From assembly GCF_030400225.1 (NCBI RefSeq), contig NZ_VJYB01000007.1, positions 1 to 64,000 of the forward strand: a stretch of DNA of 64,000 nt, in the 5' to 3' direction. Each line of letters begins with the position of its first letter. The stretch's first letter is position 1. The DNA comes from Lactobacillus sp. UCMA15818 (GTDB lineage Bacteria; Bacillota; Bacilli; Lactobacillales; Lactobacillaceae). A model generated the notes under the pieces. It ran no database searches. It saw only the letters and a program-made list of their open reading frames with translations, and was not told where the DNA came from. Below, piece by piece: positions 9,556 to 19,621 of this stretch. A program made the position numbers and the translations under genes.

Positions 9556-9672
9556 TAGTGACAGAATCGCTCCTACTAAGAGTAAATGTTAGCATGAATC
9601 AAATTACAATACAAGTTTTACAATAAAATTTTTTTGAACTTTTTTACTGTTATTTGCTGGTGTCAATCCCGT

Positions 9673-9852
9673 TTATTTTTCAAAATGATAGGTAATCTCA
9701 CCATTATGGCTTGCTTCCCCAACTACTCTTTTCCTCTGTGGAAAGTTCATAAACGCTTCTTGAAAATTCATAAAATTATCAGTTGTTATTTTAATTTCTT
9801 CAAGTTCACCATCAGCTAATTTTTTCAACTTATCTGTAAATATTTCTGCCAC
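9673..9852 (-). CDS. Small conserved-looking protein of unknown function (59 aa)
   Basis: I do not recognise a named family. The likely start is the GTG at 9852, because AAAGGG (9866-9861) lies 8 nt upstream; the longer frame opening at 9939 has a hydrophobic lead that overlaps the clpE promoter. The 59-residue product is cytoplasmic and charged, reading VAEIFTDKLKKL at the start and KRVVGEASHNGEITYHFE at the end. It is transcribed divergently from clpE. No promoter was located with confidence. Confidence 0.6.
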   Translation of the reverse strand: MAEIFTDKLKKLADGELEEIKITTDNFMNFQEAFMNFPQRKRVVGEASHNGEITYHFEK

Positions 9853-9927
9853 ACTATCATCCCTTTCTTTGCATAATCTATGATACATACTTACTTCAAA
9901 AAAAACAAATAAAAAAAGGCTTAATGC

Positions 9928-9956
9928 TTGAACTAGCACTGAAAAGTTAGTATACT
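9928..9956 (+). promoter_or_regulatory. clpE promoter
   Basis: The -35 TTGAAC (9928-9933), a 17-nt spacer and the -10 TATACT (9951-9956) form a good sigma-A promoter. The start point would fall inside the CtsR operator just downstream. Confidence 0.85.
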
Positions 9957-9965
9957 ACTTTCAAA

Positions 9966-9982
9966 GGTCAAAGATGGTCAAA
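9966..9982 (+). promoter_or_regulatory. CtsR operator
   Basis: A perfect heptad direct repeat GGTCAAA-GAT-GGTCAAA matches the CtsR consensus (A/GGTCAAA-NAN-A/GGTCAAA). It overlaps the expected transcription start of clpE. CtsR represses clp genes and is inactivated by heat or protein stress, so clpE should be stress-induced. Confidence 0.93.
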
Positions 9983-10026
9983 TATATTTTTGACTTATTT
10001 ATCTCAAGAAAGGTAGTGAGTTCTTA

Positions 10027-12234
10027 ATGCTATGTCAAAATTGTAAAAATAATCCAGCAACAATTCATCTTTCTACAAGTCTCAATGGGCAGCAAACATC
10101 GATTGACCTTTGTCAAAACTGCTACCGCGCCTTAAAGGAGCAGTCTCAAAAAAATGGTGAGGATAATGCTTTGCAGGATCCTTTTGGCTTTGGGAGTCTT
10201 AATGATATCTTCCGTTCACTTGGAGATGGATCAACCCCTACTCAACAAGCACAACAAGGTGTGCCACAATCTGCTCAATTTTCTGATAATGGTGGAAGAA
10301 GACGTGGTAATGGTGGAATCCTAGCACAGTTTGGCTTGGATTTGACGAATGAAGCAAAAAATAACAATATCGATCCCGTAATTGGTCGTGATAATGAAAT
10401 TTCACGGGTAATCGAGATTTTAAACCGAAGAACTAAAAATAATCCTGTATTGATAGGTGAAGCCGGTGTTGGTAAAACCGCTGTTGTTGAAGGATTAGCA
10501 CAAAAAATTGTTGATGGCGATGTCCCACAAAAATTGCTAAATAAGAGGGTTATTCGCTTGGACGTTGTCTCTTTAGTTCAAGGTACTGGGGTACGTGGTC
10601 AATTCGAACAAAGAATGCAGCAATTAATGAATGAGTTGAAACAGAATCAGAATGTTATTCTTTTTATTGATGAAATTCATGAGATTGTAGGTGCTGGTAA
10701 CGCTGAAGGCGGCATGGACGCTGGAAATGTATTAAAACCTGCTCTGGCACGCGGAGAACTTCAATTAGTAGGTGCAACAACTTTGAATGAATATCGTACG
10801 ATTGAAAAGGATGCCGCACTTGCTCGCAGACTTCAACCAGTACAAGTTGATGAACCATCTATTAATGAAACTATCAAAATACTTGAAGGTATTCAAGCTA
10901 AATATGAAGCATATCATCACGTCCACTACACTCCTGAAGCTATTAATGCAGCAGTTACCTTGTCTGATCGTTATATTCAAGACCGCTTTTTGCCAGATAA
11001 GGCCATCGACTTGCTTGATGAATCAGGTTCACGCAAAAATTTGACCATTCAAGCAGTTGATCCCAATGTTATTGAACAGAAAATTAAAAACGCACAAGGG
11101 CAAAAACAAATTGCGTTAAAGGCAGAAGACTACGAAAAGGCTGCCTATTATCGTGACCAACTAAACAAGTTAAGCTCAATGAAAGAAACAAAGGTTGATT
11201 CTGAAAATTCTCCAATAATCACTGAAAAAGATATGGAAAAAATTATTGAAGAAAAGACAAATATTCCAGTAGGAGAATTACAAGAAAAAGAGCAAACACA
11301 GCTGAAAAACTTAGCTGTTTCCTTAGATTCTCATATAATTGGGCAAAAAGATGCTGTCAACAAGGTTACTCGGGCAATTAGGCGTAATCGCGTTGGCTTT
11401 AATAAGTCAGGCCGACCAATCGGTTCTTTCTTATTTGTAGGACCCACTGGTGTAGGAAAAACCGAGACAGCAAAACAACTGGCAAAAGAGCTTTTTGGTA
11501 CAACAGATTCGATGCTTCGTTTTGATATGAGCGAGTATATGGAAAAGCATTCAATCTCAAAATTGATTGGTTCACCTCCAGGATATGTTGGCTATGAGGA
11601 AGCTGGTCAATTGACTGAACAGGTTCGTCGTCATCCGTATAGCTTATTATTACTCGATGAAGTCGAAAAGGCACATCCTGATGTGATGCATATGTTTCTG
11701 CAAATACTCGATGATGGTCGTCTAACTGATTCGCAGGGCCGAACAGTTAGCTTTAAAGATACTATTATCATCATGACTTCAAATGCAGGAAGTGGAGATT
11801 CTGTTGCGAGTGTCGGATTCGGTGCTGCTGCTACTGGGAATACACACTCTGTGTTGAATAAGCTTAACAAGTATTTTAAACCTGAGTTTTTAAATCGTTT
11901 TGATGATATTATTGAATTTAATGCACTCAACAAAAAAGATTTAGTCTCTATTGTATCGTTGATGTTAAATGATGTTAATTCGATGATGGCTCACCAAGGA
12001 CTTTCACTAAGTGTAACGGATGATGTTAAAGACAAGCTCGTTGATTTGGGTTACAGTCCTCAAATGGGAGCACGCCCACTTAGACGTGTTATTCAGGAAC
12101 AACTTGAAGACAATATTGCAGATTACTATTTGGAACATCCAAGTGCAAAGATCTTTGAAGCAAAACTTACTGATGACCAAATAAAAATTGATTCACCTGA
12201 AATTGCTAACATTACTAAACAGACAAAAAAATAA
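10027..12234 (+). CDS. clpE: ATP-dependent Clp protease ATP-binding subunit ClpE
   Basis: A Hsp100 unfoldase that feeds damaged or regulatory proteins to ClpP and acts as a disaggregase in stressed Firmicutes. The N-terminal zinc finger typical of ClpE has Cys3, Cys6, Cys29 and Cys32. The first AAA+ module has Walker A GEAGVGKT near residue 155. A UVR-type coiled segment follows ([17 protein letters not shown]), and the second AAA+ module has GPTGVGKT and the [15 protein letters not shown] loop. 735 residues is normal for the family. Expression is under the CtsR operator at 9966-9982. A strong intrinsic terminator follows. Confidence 0.97.
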   Translation: MLCQNCKNNPATIHLSTSLNGQQTSIDLCQNCYRALKEQSQKNGEDNALQDPFGFGSLNDIFRSLGDGSTPTQQAQQGVPQSAQFSDNGGRRRGNGGILAQFGLDLTNEAKNNNIDPVIGRDNEISRVIEILNRRTKNNPVLIGEAGVGKTAVVEGLAQKIVDGDVPQKLLNKRVIRLDVVSLVQGTGVRGQFEQRMQQLMNELKQNQNVILFIDEIHEIVGAGNAEGGMDAGNVLKPALARGELQLVGATTLNEYRTIEKDAALARRLQPVQVDEPSINETIKILEGIQAKYEAYHHVHYTPEAINAAVTLSDRYIQDRFLPDKAIDLLDESGSRKNLTIQAVDPNVIEQKIKNAQGQKQIALKAEDYEKAAYYRDQLNKLSSMKETKVDSENSPIITEKDMEKIIEEKTNIPVGELQEKEQTQLKNLAVSLDSHIIGQKDAVNKVTRAIRRNRVGFNKSGRPIGSFLFVGPTGVGKTETAKQLAKELFGTTDSMLRFDMSEYMEKHSISKLIGSPPGYVGYEEAGQLTEQVRRHPYSLLLLDEVEKAHPDVMHMFLQILDDGRLTDSQGRTVSFKDTIIIMTSNAGSGDSVASVGFGAAATGNTHSVLNKLNKYFKPEFLNRFDDIIEFNALNKKDLVSIVSLMLNDVNSMMAHQGLSLSVTDDVKDKLVDLGYSPQMGARPLRRVIQEQLEDNIADYYLEHPSAKIFEAKLTDDQIKIDSPEIANITKQTKK

Positions 12235-12244
12235 ACTTTAATCG

Positions 12245-12280
12245 AAAGGAAATGCAAATTCACTTACATTTCCTTTTTTT
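12245..12280 (+). terminator. clpE terminator
   Basis: A 10-bp stem AAAGGAAATG/CATTTCCTTT with a 12-nt loop is followed by a run of T. Confidence 0.88.
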
Positions 12281-12288
12281 ATAGCATT

Positions 12289-12317
12289 TTGCTATATTAT
12301 ATGTACCATTTTATATT
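12289..12317 (+). promoter_or_regulatory. Probable promoter of the DUF1827 gene
   Basis: TTGCTA (12289-12294), a 17-nt spacer and TATATT (12312-12317). An overlapping TATAAT lies at 12317-12322. It follows directly after the clpE terminator. Confidence 0.5.
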
Positions 12318-12363
12318 ATAATAGGAGTATAAAAATAATTAGCATTAGCAAGGGGGTTTTATA

Positions 12364-12639
12364 ATGCATCTAATAGACGTTAGTAGTAGTTACTCAAGAA
12401 AGATAAAACAAGAACTTGCACATTCTATTAACCATTTCATCAAAATTTACACACTTGGCAACACGCGTGTAGTCTTCAGAAAAAATGCAACGACCAGCGA
12501 GATTGTTATTTCTAATAAGATACGTGGGATTACTGAAGAAGAAATTAATTTTGTACTTGAAAAACTAACAAACTCATCAATTGCTGATGTAACAATTACA
12601 ACTGGTAATAGAGTTGTCGATATTTCATTTAAAAATTAA
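12364..12639 (+). CDS. DUF1827 family protein
   Basis: A 91-residue cytoplasmic protein starting MHLIDVSSSYSRKIKQEL. The opening, the GNTRVVF strand and the closing RVVDISF strand match my recollection of the DUF1827 family found in lactobacilli and enterococci. No function is known. AGGGGG lies 8 nt before the ATG. It follows clpE but has its own promoter, and it lies 46 nt before the MucBP/SH3-like gene, so these two may be co-transcribed. Confidence 0.7.
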   Translation: MHLIDVSSSYSRKIKQELAHSINHFIKIYTLGNTRVVFRKNATTSEIVISNKIRGITEEEINFVLEKLTNSSIADVTITTGNRVVDISFKN

Positions 12640-12685
12640 AAATGATATTACAATCTTTTCCATTTGTTTCTAAGGCGGTGCATTT

Positions 12686-13753
12686 TTGAAATTTCCTAAG
12701 TTCATTAAGAATTTATTATCACGCGATTCAAAAAGAAAATATGCAAGAAAGACAAGTAAGAATGATGTTACATCTGCACAGAAGGAGAAGGATCTTTCTG
12801 AACGACAATTCGTAGAACAATCTGAGAGTAAGAAATCCGTCGAAATTGCAAGGAAGTCTTCATACAAAAAAAAAGAATTTCAAGATTCAGTCTTGCTAAT
12901 TATCTATACAGATGAAGATGCAAACGAACTGGCTACACCACAAATTGTTAGTGGACATCTTGGTGAGAAAATTAATTATCGGATTAAACCTCTTGAAAAT
13001 TTTGACCTGATTAATTTTAAGGGATTCACAAAAAATTACGTTAGCCCCTATGCAGTTTTGACTCTGGTATTCCATAAAAAAACAGCAGGCTCGATATGGA
13101 TTTTCTATAGAGATGCCGATACAAACGAACTAATTTTATCACCCAAATTATCTAAGGGCTATCTAGGAGATGCGTATCAGCTATATTCACCTTCTATTCC
13201 AGAGTACAGCCTACTAAATGTCAAAGGATCAGTTCGAGGAATTCGTTCTTTAGGAAGTTCTTCTCTAACATTTTTCTATCGCCGACGGGCATGGCTTGCA
13301 AACGAGCCGGCTTTTCTCTATTTTAAGATGCAAAGCTCGGTACCTGTATATGATGCTCCAGGTGGAAAGCGACTTAAAATCAACCTATCTCCACAAACTA
13401 TTTGGAAAACCTTTACGGTTATTACAACAGCAGAAAATACAAAATGGTATTGTATTGGTGGTCCCTTATGGATTGTTTTTAACAGTACACTTATGTCTAT
13501 ATCCACAGCTGAAATTACCATTGAACCTCCTGTCCATGGTGCTGCCAAACTTGCTATGTTCATTGACGCTACTGTGGACTATATTGTTGATAAATCTGTT
13601 AATCTCTATGATAGACCTTTTGGTAAGATATCTGGCACACTCAAACACGGAACTAAAATTAGACTTGAGTATTCATCCACCTCCGATGAAGTCACATGGT
13701 ATAGGTTAACCAATAGTCTCTGGCTTCCTAGTCAGTATATTCTATTCAAGTAA
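12686..13753 (+). CDS. MucBP-repeat protein with SH3-like C-terminus, function unknown
   Basis: A 355-residue protein. Residues 1-65 are highly charged (Lys/Arg/Ser rich) without a signal peptide or clear membrane segment. Two MucBP-like repeats follow, near 68-130 (VLLIIYTDEDANEL, ending LTLVFHKK) and 133-202 (GSIWIFYRDADTNEL, ending LTFFYRR). The C-terminal 150 residues look like two SH3b-type modules (VPVYDAPGGKRL and VNLYDRPFGKISGTL, each with a later Trp-Tyr pair). The start is a TTG with AAGGCGGTG 5 nt upstream. MucBP and bacterial SH3 domains normally act outside the cell, so the missing export signal is odd. It could be a cytoplasmic or non-classically exported adhesin-like protein. 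Confidence 0.7.
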   Translation: MKFPKFIKNLLSRDSKRKYARKTSKNDVTSAQKEKDLSERQFVEQSESKKSVEIARKSSYKKKEFQDSVLLIIYTDEDANELATPQIVSGHLGEKINYRIKPLENFDLINFKGFTKNYVSPYAVLTLVFHKKTAGSIWIFYRDADTNELILSPKLSKGYLGDAYQLYSPSIPEYSLLNVKGSVRGIRSLGSSSLTFFYRRRAWLANEPAFLYFKMQSSVPVYDAPGGKRLKINLSPQTIWKTFTVITTAENTKWYCIGGPLWIVFNSTLMSISTAEITIEPPVHGAAKLAMFIDATVDYIVDKSVNLYDRPFGKISGTLKHGTKIRLEYSSTSDEVTWYRLTNSLWLPSQYILFK

Positions 13754-13835
13754 AAAACCTTGTATCCATCAGCGCTTCGAATCTAATTATCTCGAAATCA
13801 AAATTAAGTGTTTTACCATAATTTTAGCTTACAAA

Positions 13836-13894
13836 AATTAAAGAAGGAACCAGTCAAAAGTAAATTTTGATTCAGTTCCTTCTTTAATTTTTTT
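13836..13894. repeat. Composite 3'-flank repeat, copy R5 (bidirectional terminator)
   Basis: A 13-bp perfect outer stem (13838-13850 with 13875-13887, TTAAAGAAGGAAC/GTTCCTTCTTTAA) encloses the family core TCAAAAGTAAATTTTGA. A T run follows on the plus strand. It sits between the convergent MucBP/SH3-like gene and prfC and can end both transcripts. Confidence 0.8.
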
Positions 13895-13924
13895 ATGTTT
13901 ATTTAAACTAAAAGTTCAACTTTT

Positions 13925-15502
13925 TTATAGTTTGGCTGACAACTTCACATCTGGATATTTGTTAGCAAACCAACGTTCAGAAAATTCATTTTCAAACAAA
14001 AATAACGGTAATCCCTGTCGATCTCTCACTAATATATTTCGAGAAGATGACATCTTCTCGTCTAACTGTTCTGGATCTATCCAGCGTGCAATTTTCTTGC
14101 CCATAGGTATCATTACAACTTCAGAATGGTACTCGTTCAACATTCTAAATTGAAAAACCTCAAATTGAAGTTGACCAACTGCACCCAAAATATAGTCACT
14201 TGTACTATAGCTCTGATACAATTGAACAGCACCTTCTTGAACAAGTTGCGCAATTCCTTTATGAAACGACTTTTGCTTCATTACATTTTTAGCAGTAACT
14301 CTTACAAAAATCTCAGGAGTAAACTGAGGTAGTTTTTCATACTGTATTTTATGTTTTCCAGCAAAAATAGTATCTCCTATTTGAAAATTACCAGTATCAT
14401 ATAGACCTATAATATCACCAGCAACCGCTGTCTCTAACGTTTCTCTGGAATCCGCCATAAATTGTGTAGAATTCGATAACCTTATTTTCTTTAAATCACG
14501 TGCTAATGTGACATCCATCCCTCTTTCAAACTCACCTGCGCAAATGCGTACAAAAGCAATTCGATCACGATGATTAGGATTCATATTAGCTTGTATTTTA
14601 AAAACAAATCCTGAAAATTCCGTAGAAGTCGGACTAATTCTCTCACCTTCTTCATCCTTATGTGCGATAGGAGCAGGAGCAAATTGCAAATACGCATCTA
14701 AAAATGTTTTTACACCGAAATTAGTCAAAGCAGAACCAAAGAAAACCGGAGTAAGATTACCAGCAGCAATCTTTTCTTTATCCATTTGGTTACCAGCATC
14801 TTTTAGCAATTCAACTTCTTCAAGAACCTGACGATAAATGCTTTCTTCTTTTAACGAATTGTCTCCGATTAATTCGCCATTTTCATCTAATTCCAGATAG
14901 CTTTCTCCCTGATCTTCCTTGCGATATAACTCAATTCGATGATTGAAAATATCGTAGAGTCCCTTCAGACCTTTTCCCATCCCGATTGGCCAGTTCATTG
15001 GGAAAGCACCTATACCTAAAACTTCTTCTAGCTCCGCAACTAATTCCAGCGGATCTTTTCCATCTCTATCTAACTTATTAATGAATGTAAATATCGGAAT
15101 TCCACGCATTTTACATACTTGGAAAAGTTTCTTTGTCTGGGGTTCAATCCCCTTTGCAGAATCAATTACCATCACAGCAGAATCAACCGCCATTAAAGTT
15201 CGATACGTATCCTCAGAAAAATCTTCATGTCCTGGTGTATCCAAAATATTAATGCGTTTATCTGCATAATCAAACTGCATTACTGAACTTGTAACAGAAA
15301 TCCCGCGCTTTTTTTCAATCTCCATCCAATCAGACTTTGCAAAACTCCCTGATTTTTTTGCTTTTACAGTGCCTGCCTTACGTAAGACGCCGCCAAATAA
15401 TAACAGTTGCTCAGTTATAGTAGTCTTCCCTGCATCAGGATGAGAAATAATTGCAAACGTTCGCCTATTATTAACTGCCCCTGCCAAGTCTTGAATATTC
15501 AT
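13925..15502 (-). CDS. prfC: Peptide chain release factor 3
   Basis: A translational GTPase that recycles RF1/RF2 from the ribosome after peptide release. The G1 motif SHPDAGKTT, the G2 region around [11 protein letters not shown]3 DTPGHEDF and G4 NKLD are all present. 525 residues matches the family. GAGGG lies 6 nt before the ATG. The CNNM/CorC-type gene lies 300 nt upstream on the same strand, close enough for one transcript. Confidence 0.97.
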   Translation of the reverse strand: MNIQDLAGAVNNRRTFAIISHPDAGKTTITEQLLLFGGVLRKAGTVKAKKSGSFAKSDWMEIEKKRGISVTSSVMQFDYADKRINILDTPGHEDFSEDTYRTLMAVDSAVMVIDSAKGIEPQTKKLFQVCKMRGIPIFTFINKLDRDGKDPLELVAELEEVLGIGAFPMNWPIGMGKGLKGLYDIFNHRIELYRKEDQGESYLELDENGELIGDNSLKEESIYRQVLEEVELLKDAGNQMDKEKIAAGNLTPVFFGSALTNFGVKTFLDAYLQFAPAPIAHKDEEGERISPTSTEFSGFVFKIQANMNPNHRDRIAFVRICAGEFERGMDVTLARDLKKIRLSNSTQFMADSRETLETAVAGDIIGLYDTGNFQIGDTIFAGKHKIQYEKLPQFTPEIFVRVTAKNVMKQKSFHKGIAQLVQEGAVQLYQSYSTSDYILGAVGQLQFEVFQFRMLNEYHSEVVMIPMGKKIARWIDPEQLDEKMSSSRNILVRDRQGLPLFLFENEFSERWFANKYPDVKLSAKL

Positions 15503-15527
15503 AATTTCCCTCTTTCATTTATTAGAT

Positions 15528-16811
15528 CTAAACCTTTTTTTCACGTTGAACATGTGCGATTGCTAACGCAGGAGTAAGTTCAACTTTAATCTCCATGATA
15601 CGGGAATCATCAACTTTTTCGGTTATTAACTTAACCCCCTCAATATCGACACTTTCATAACTGCCATCCTCTGGTATATACCCAAGTTTTGCAATCATAA
15701 AACCAGCTATGGTGTCCACATCATTCATTTCAAAGTTTGTCCTAAATTCATCATTGAAGTCATCTAATGATAACTTACCTTGTACGATAAATTCACTGTC
15801 AGAAATCTTATGATAGTCTTGTTCTGGTTGATCCGATTCGTCGTCTATTTCCCCCACTATCTCTTCTAAAAGATCCTCTAATGTGACCAATCCAACAACT
15901 CCACCATATTCATCAAAAAGGATTGCCAATTGATTCTGCGTTTTTTTCATTTCAAACATTACTTCATCAATTGCCATAATTTCAGGTATAAATAAGGCTG
16001 GCTGCATGACTTTCCTGATAGTTATGTGATCAAATCCTTGTTCACGAGCAGTTTTTAATATATTTTTTATATGCACAATTCCAACGATATCATCCTTGGC
16101 TTCATTATAGACTGGAATTCTTGAATACTGCATCTGTAATATTGCATCAATATTCCGATCATTATCATTTTGAATATCAATCATGAAAGCATCTGTTCGT
16201 GGGACCATGACTTCCTTTGCCACTTTTTCATGCATCGAAAGAACTCCTTTGATCATATCAAAGGCCTCTGGTTTTAATGTATTTTCTTCATTCTCAGGAG
16301 AAATTAGCGCTCCTAATGCCTCAACGGAAGTGATGTTATCTTGTGATTTAATATCAGAAATATTTTTTCTATCTGAGATCACTACATTATGCAATTTTTG
16401 AAATGGTATAAAAAGATAACTTAGCATGACTGTATATCTCAGAAAATGTAAAAAGAACTGCAAATTATTCTTTCTATATATTCTTTCAAATACATCTGCT
16501 ACAAAAATTGGAAAAGCTGTTATTACCACACTGACAGCAAAAAAAACTAGCACATTATTTCCAACTACGACCAACTTTAACTTGCTAATTGCAGTTACAC
16601 TTAACAATGCCCCCATAACCAACAAAAAAACAAGCGAAAAATCAGCTCCTATTTTAACATTTTTGAAAGAAGTTATTTTCTCATTATGCTGTTCCATTCT
16701 ATAAAAAAGTTGGTAGTTTCTGATAACACTTAGAATTATTCCAGCGCTAAAAAGTGAAACTATAGCAATACCCATAAGTAACGAACCAACAAGCCCAGGC
16801 TCTGAATTCAT
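15528..16811 (-). CDS. CNNM/TlyC (HlyC/CorC) family membrane protein with CBS domains
   Basis: An integral membrane protein in the family linked to Mg2+/Co2+ efflux and loosely called hemolysin. A DUF21-type membrane region of about four helices (residues 5-150) is followed by the conserved KEVMVPRTD segment and a CBS pair (SRIPVYNEAKDDIVGIVHIKN, then FDEYGGVVGLVTLEDLLEEIVGEI). A C-terminal CorC/HlyC transporter-associated domain ends the protein. The ATG at 16811 is chosen over the TTG at 16829 because GGAGAG lies 10 nt before the ATG and overlaps the TTG. Transport function is inferred from the family only. Confidence 0.88.
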   Translation of the reverse strand: MNSEPGLVGSLLMGIAIVSLFSAGIILSVIRNYQLFYRMEQHNEKITSFKNVKIGADFSLVFLLVMGALLSVTAISKLKLVVVGNNVLVFFAVSVVITAFPIFVADVFERIYRKNNLQFFLHFLRYTVMLSYLFIPFQKLHNVVISDRKNISDIKSQDNITSVEALGALISPENEENTLKPEAFDMIKGVLSMHEKVAKEVMVPRTDAFMIDIQNDNDRNIDAILQMQYSRIPVYNEAKDDIVGIVHIKNILKTAREQGFDHITIRKVMQPALFIPEIMAIDEVMFEMKKTQNQLAILFDEYGGVVGLVTLEDLLEEIVGEIDDESDQPEQDYHKISDSEFIVQGKLSLDDFNDEFRTNFEMNDVDTIAGFMIAKLGYIPEDGSYESVDIEGVKLITEKVDDSRIMEIKVELTPALAIAHVQREKKV

Positions 16812-16891
16812 TTTATATTTTCTCTCCAATTGTTAAAAAGTTAATATTAATTCCTGATTATATAACATACACTCTTTATCCGCAATCATGG

Positions 16892-18355
16892 TTATTTTGG
16901 AACTCGAATAACATTTCCTGCTTTTAAATCACTATTTGAAGTAAAACTATTAATTTTCATAATATTATCAACAGTTGTATCGTACTTATTCGCTAAAGCT
17001 TCCAAAGTATCACCACTTTGAACATTGATTGTTTGTGTATTGTCCTTTAACTTTTGTACACTTTCACTTGAGGCTTTTGCACTGGATTCGCTAGCCGCTT
17101 TTGCGCTTGATGCACTTTCTGAACTGGCTAAGCTAGCTGCTCTCGCTGCTTTTTCTTTTTTCGTTGCAACTTTTTTAGAAGAACTTTTGCTATTGGCTGC
17201 AGCCGTAGATTTAGCTTCTGACTTACTTTTTTGCTGACTTTCAGCCTTTGAACTAGCCGTAGATTTACTATTATTTTGTGCAATACTATTTTGCATGTAA
17301 TCCCAAGCACTTTCCTTAGCAAAAGCTAAATCATATATACCACCACCAAGTAATAATAGAACTATGATGCAAGCAATAATTTTCAATCTTCTACTTTTTT
17401 TCTTTGTTCGCTTAATAGTAGCTTTTTCCTGATTTTTTTTATCTGTAAGCAGCTTAACTGGGTCAGCACCACGTTCATTATAAAAAGCATTACGCATTTT
17501 TGGCTCATCTTTTCGTGTAAACCCATTTTTGAACTGTTCAATTTTAAACTCTTCATATACAGTACTTACATCAAAAGATTGACGTTCAACTTGTTTCTTG
17601 GCCAAATAATCTGTTTTTTCTGACGCAGTTAACGATTGCAGCCAACCAAAAGAATACTCATATTGCACCATAATCTCACGGGTTGAACCAAAATCTTGCA
17701 CTTCACCAAATTCTAGCCAAAGTGTCCGTTCACAAAAGCGCTCAATATTAACAACATTAATGTCAGAGATAACAAAAGATACACCAGCGTCCTTCAGGCT
17801 TTGAATTTTATCGCTTACCTTTTTGAAGAATGCAAGGTCAAGACTGCCAAAAATACTATCAATTAAAATAAGTTCCGGTTTAACAAAAAGTGCAATTGCT
17901 ACTGATAATCTAGCGTATAATCCAGTAGAAAAGGTTTTTACAGGACAATATAGCCATTCTCCTAAATCACTAAAGTTGATAATTGCATTTATTATATGAT
18001 TTGCCTTAAATTCATCTAAATTTGCAGAAGAAACAACGTGCTTAATGTTTTCTAATCCAGTAATATTCCTATCCAGACCATATCTTGTTGTTGCTACACT
18101 AGTATGCGCCTCCATCGTGATAAAACCTGTTGTCTGTTTTTCTTTTCCAGCCAAAATATCTATTAAGACTGTCTTTCCTGCACCATTATTGCCTAGGAGA
18201 CCAATTGCTTCACCTGGACTGATGCTAAGATTAATACCCCTCAGTTCCCAAAAATTTTTACTTTCGCTTGCCGACAGCTTCGACTTAACGATATCTTTTT
18301 TTTCAGTAAGCAGTGGTGTACTTTTTGTAATATATTTTAATTCTATTTTTTTCAT
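16892..18355 (-). CDS. TagH-like teichoic-acid ABC ATPase fused to membrane anchor and LysM, probably catalytically altered
   Basis: Residues 1-240 resemble TagH, the ATPase of the TagGH teichoic-acid exporter. Walker A GNNGAGKT (55-62) and the signature-like STGLYAR (143-149) are present. The Walker B aspartate is followed by Ser167 (LILIDSIFG) where TagH has the catalytic Glu, and no His lies at the switch position (FVISDINVV). A positively charged region, one membrane helix (about 326-345), a Ser/Ala/Lys-rich extracellular linker and a C-terminal LysM (about 440-487) follow. No TagG permease is nearby. The ATG at 18355 fits GGGTGA 4 nt upstream better than the TTG at 18367. It may be a nucleotide-sensing or structural subunit rather than a motor. 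Confidence 0.8.
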   Translation of the reverse strand: MKKIELKYITKSTPLLTEKKDIVKSKLSASESKNFWELRGINLSISPGEAIGLLGNNGAGKTVLIDILAGKEKQTTGFITMEAHTSVATTRYGLDRNITGLENIKHVVSSANLDEFKANHIINAIINFSDLGEWLYCPVKTFSTGLYARLSVAIALFVKPELILIDSIFGSLDLAFFKKVSDKIQSLKDAGVSFVISDINVVNIERFCERTLWLEFGEVQDFGSTREIMVQYEYSFGWLQSLTASEKTDYLAKKQVERQSFDVSTVYEEFKIEQFKNGFTRKDEPKMRNAFYNERGADPVKLLTDKKNQEKATIKRTKKKSRRLKIIACIIVLLLLGGGIYDLAFAKESAWDYMQNSIAQNNSKSTASSKAESQQKSKSEAKSTAAANSKSSSKKVATKKEKAARAASLASSESASSAKAASESSAKASSESVQKLKDNTQTINVQSGDTLEALANKYDTTVDNIMKINSFTSNSDLKAGNVIRVPK

Positions 18356-18441
18356 AATTTCACCCAAGACTTTTCTGTTTCATCTACTGCTATGTTACAA
18401 GATACTAAATTCTACGTCAATTTCAATAAGATCATCTTAAA

Positions 18442-19578
18442 CTATTCATGAGAATTATTTTCTTTCTTATTTAACAGATAGATATCTCTGAAATATTTAA
18501 TTACAACTTTTAAAACTGCATAAAAAGGTATTCCTAAAATCATTCCCATAAGTCCGGCTAGATTACCAGCAACCAATAATAATACAATGATTGTTAGGGG
18601 ATGAATGTCAAGAGTTTTCCCAATTACATTCGGATAAATTAGGTTTCCATCAACCTGTTGGACGGTGATACACACGATAATAACTAGCATGACCATTTTA
18701 GGTGAAATTGAAATTGCGAGTAACAAAGCCGGTAAGACCCCGAAGTACGGTCCTAAATATGGAATGAGATTGGTAAAGGCAGCCATTACTCCCAATAAAA
18801 GAGCATATGGCATCCCTATCATAAAATATCCTAATGTGGTAAAAGTCGCTACAAAGGTACATTCAATAAATTGTCCTGCAATATATTTTGAAATTGTTTC
18901 ACCCATTTTTCTCAATAGTGTTTCAACTTGTTTACCATGCTTATTAGGCATAAGTTTTTGAATATTTGGAATCAGTCGATGCCCATCCTTCAACATATAA
19001 AATAACATGAACGGAACGGTTAAAACTGTCACTGTAATACTCGTTACCATTCCAATTATCGAACCAAGACTCTTCGTGACAGTACTTAAAAAGCCCTCAA
19101 CATACTTCAACAGATTTTTTTCTACGGTACCGATATAACTACTTATGTTTAACTGTTTCACCCACTCTTGCTGTGAAAAATCATCATAATAGCGATTTGT
19201 CATTTTTTGCACTGCTCTAATATAGTCAGGCGAATTTGAAATGAGTTGTCCAATCTGTGACACCAATATTGGAATCAAAAAGGCTAACGCAGCTGCAACG
19301 ATGGCTATTAACAATAAAAATACGATTGCTACCGAACAAGTTCTGTTCAAATAAAACTTGCCTATTTTAATTTTCATTAAAGATTTAACCAGCGGCTCCA
19401 ATAGATAATACAAAAAACCAGAAATTATTACTGGGACAAATAAAGTTGAGATGAATGTTCCTACAGGCTCAAAAATAAAGCTTATCTTTGTACAAATCCA
19501 GATTAAAGTTGCAATCAAGAGAGCCTCAATTGTAACATATATTAATTTTGAGTTTTTTAATTTTTCAAACATTATCAT
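18442..19578 (-). CDS. AI-2E family transporter (PerM/YhhT type)
   Basis: A 378-residue polytopic membrane protein of the UPF0118 family. It has two N-terminal hairpins, a central extracellular segment (about 90-150), the family pattern VPFMLFYMLKDG, and a C-terminal block with PYLGPYFGVLPA and NLAGLMGMILGIPFYAVLKV. Members export autoinducer-2 or exchange ions, and the substrate here cannot be told. Two in-frame ATGs (19578, 19572) follow GAGG; the second has the better spacing. Confidence 0.88.
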   Translation of the reverse strand: MIMFEKLKNSKLIYVTIEALLIATLIWICTKISFIFEPVGTFISTLFVPVIISGFLYYLLEPLVKSLMKIKIGKFYLNRTCSVAIVFLLLIAIVAAALAFLIPILVSQIGQLISNSPDYIRAVQKMTNRYYDDFSQQEWVKQLNISSYIGTVEKNLLKYVEGFLSTVTKSLGSIIGMVTSITVTVLTVPFMLFYMLKDGHRLIPNIQKLMPNKHGKQVETLLRKMGETISKYIAGQFIECTFVATFTTLGYFMIGMPYALLLGVMAAFTNLIPYLGPYFGVLPALLLAISISPKMVMLVIIVCITVQQVDGNLIYPNVIGKTLDIHPLTIIVLLLVAGNLAGLMGMILGIPFYAVLKVVIKYFRDIYLLNKKENNSHE

Positions 19579-19621
19579 TCATCCTCATATATTATTTGTT
19601 AACCTTATTTTCTCCTTTTGC

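Noticed and set aside
9634-9819. 61-aa plus-strand frame opposite the small gene
   Set aside because: Antisense, no ribosome site, low-complexity hydrophobic product.
9853-9939. N-terminal extension of the small gene divergent from clpE
   Set aside because: The extension is hydrophobic, overlaps the clpE promoter, and the GTG at 9852 has a good ribosome site.
13296-13709. 137-aa frame inside the MucBP/SH3-like gene
   Set aside because: Same strand, shifted frame, no ribosome site; composition is that of an out-of-frame translation.
16426-16704. 92-aa frame on the plus strand inside the CNNM/CorC gene
   Set aside because: Antisense shadow of a clear gene, with no ribosome binding site and no recognisable family.
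18045-18440. 131-aa frame on the plus strand over the TagH-like gene
   Set aside because: It mirrors the conserved ATPase codons; no start signal and no family.
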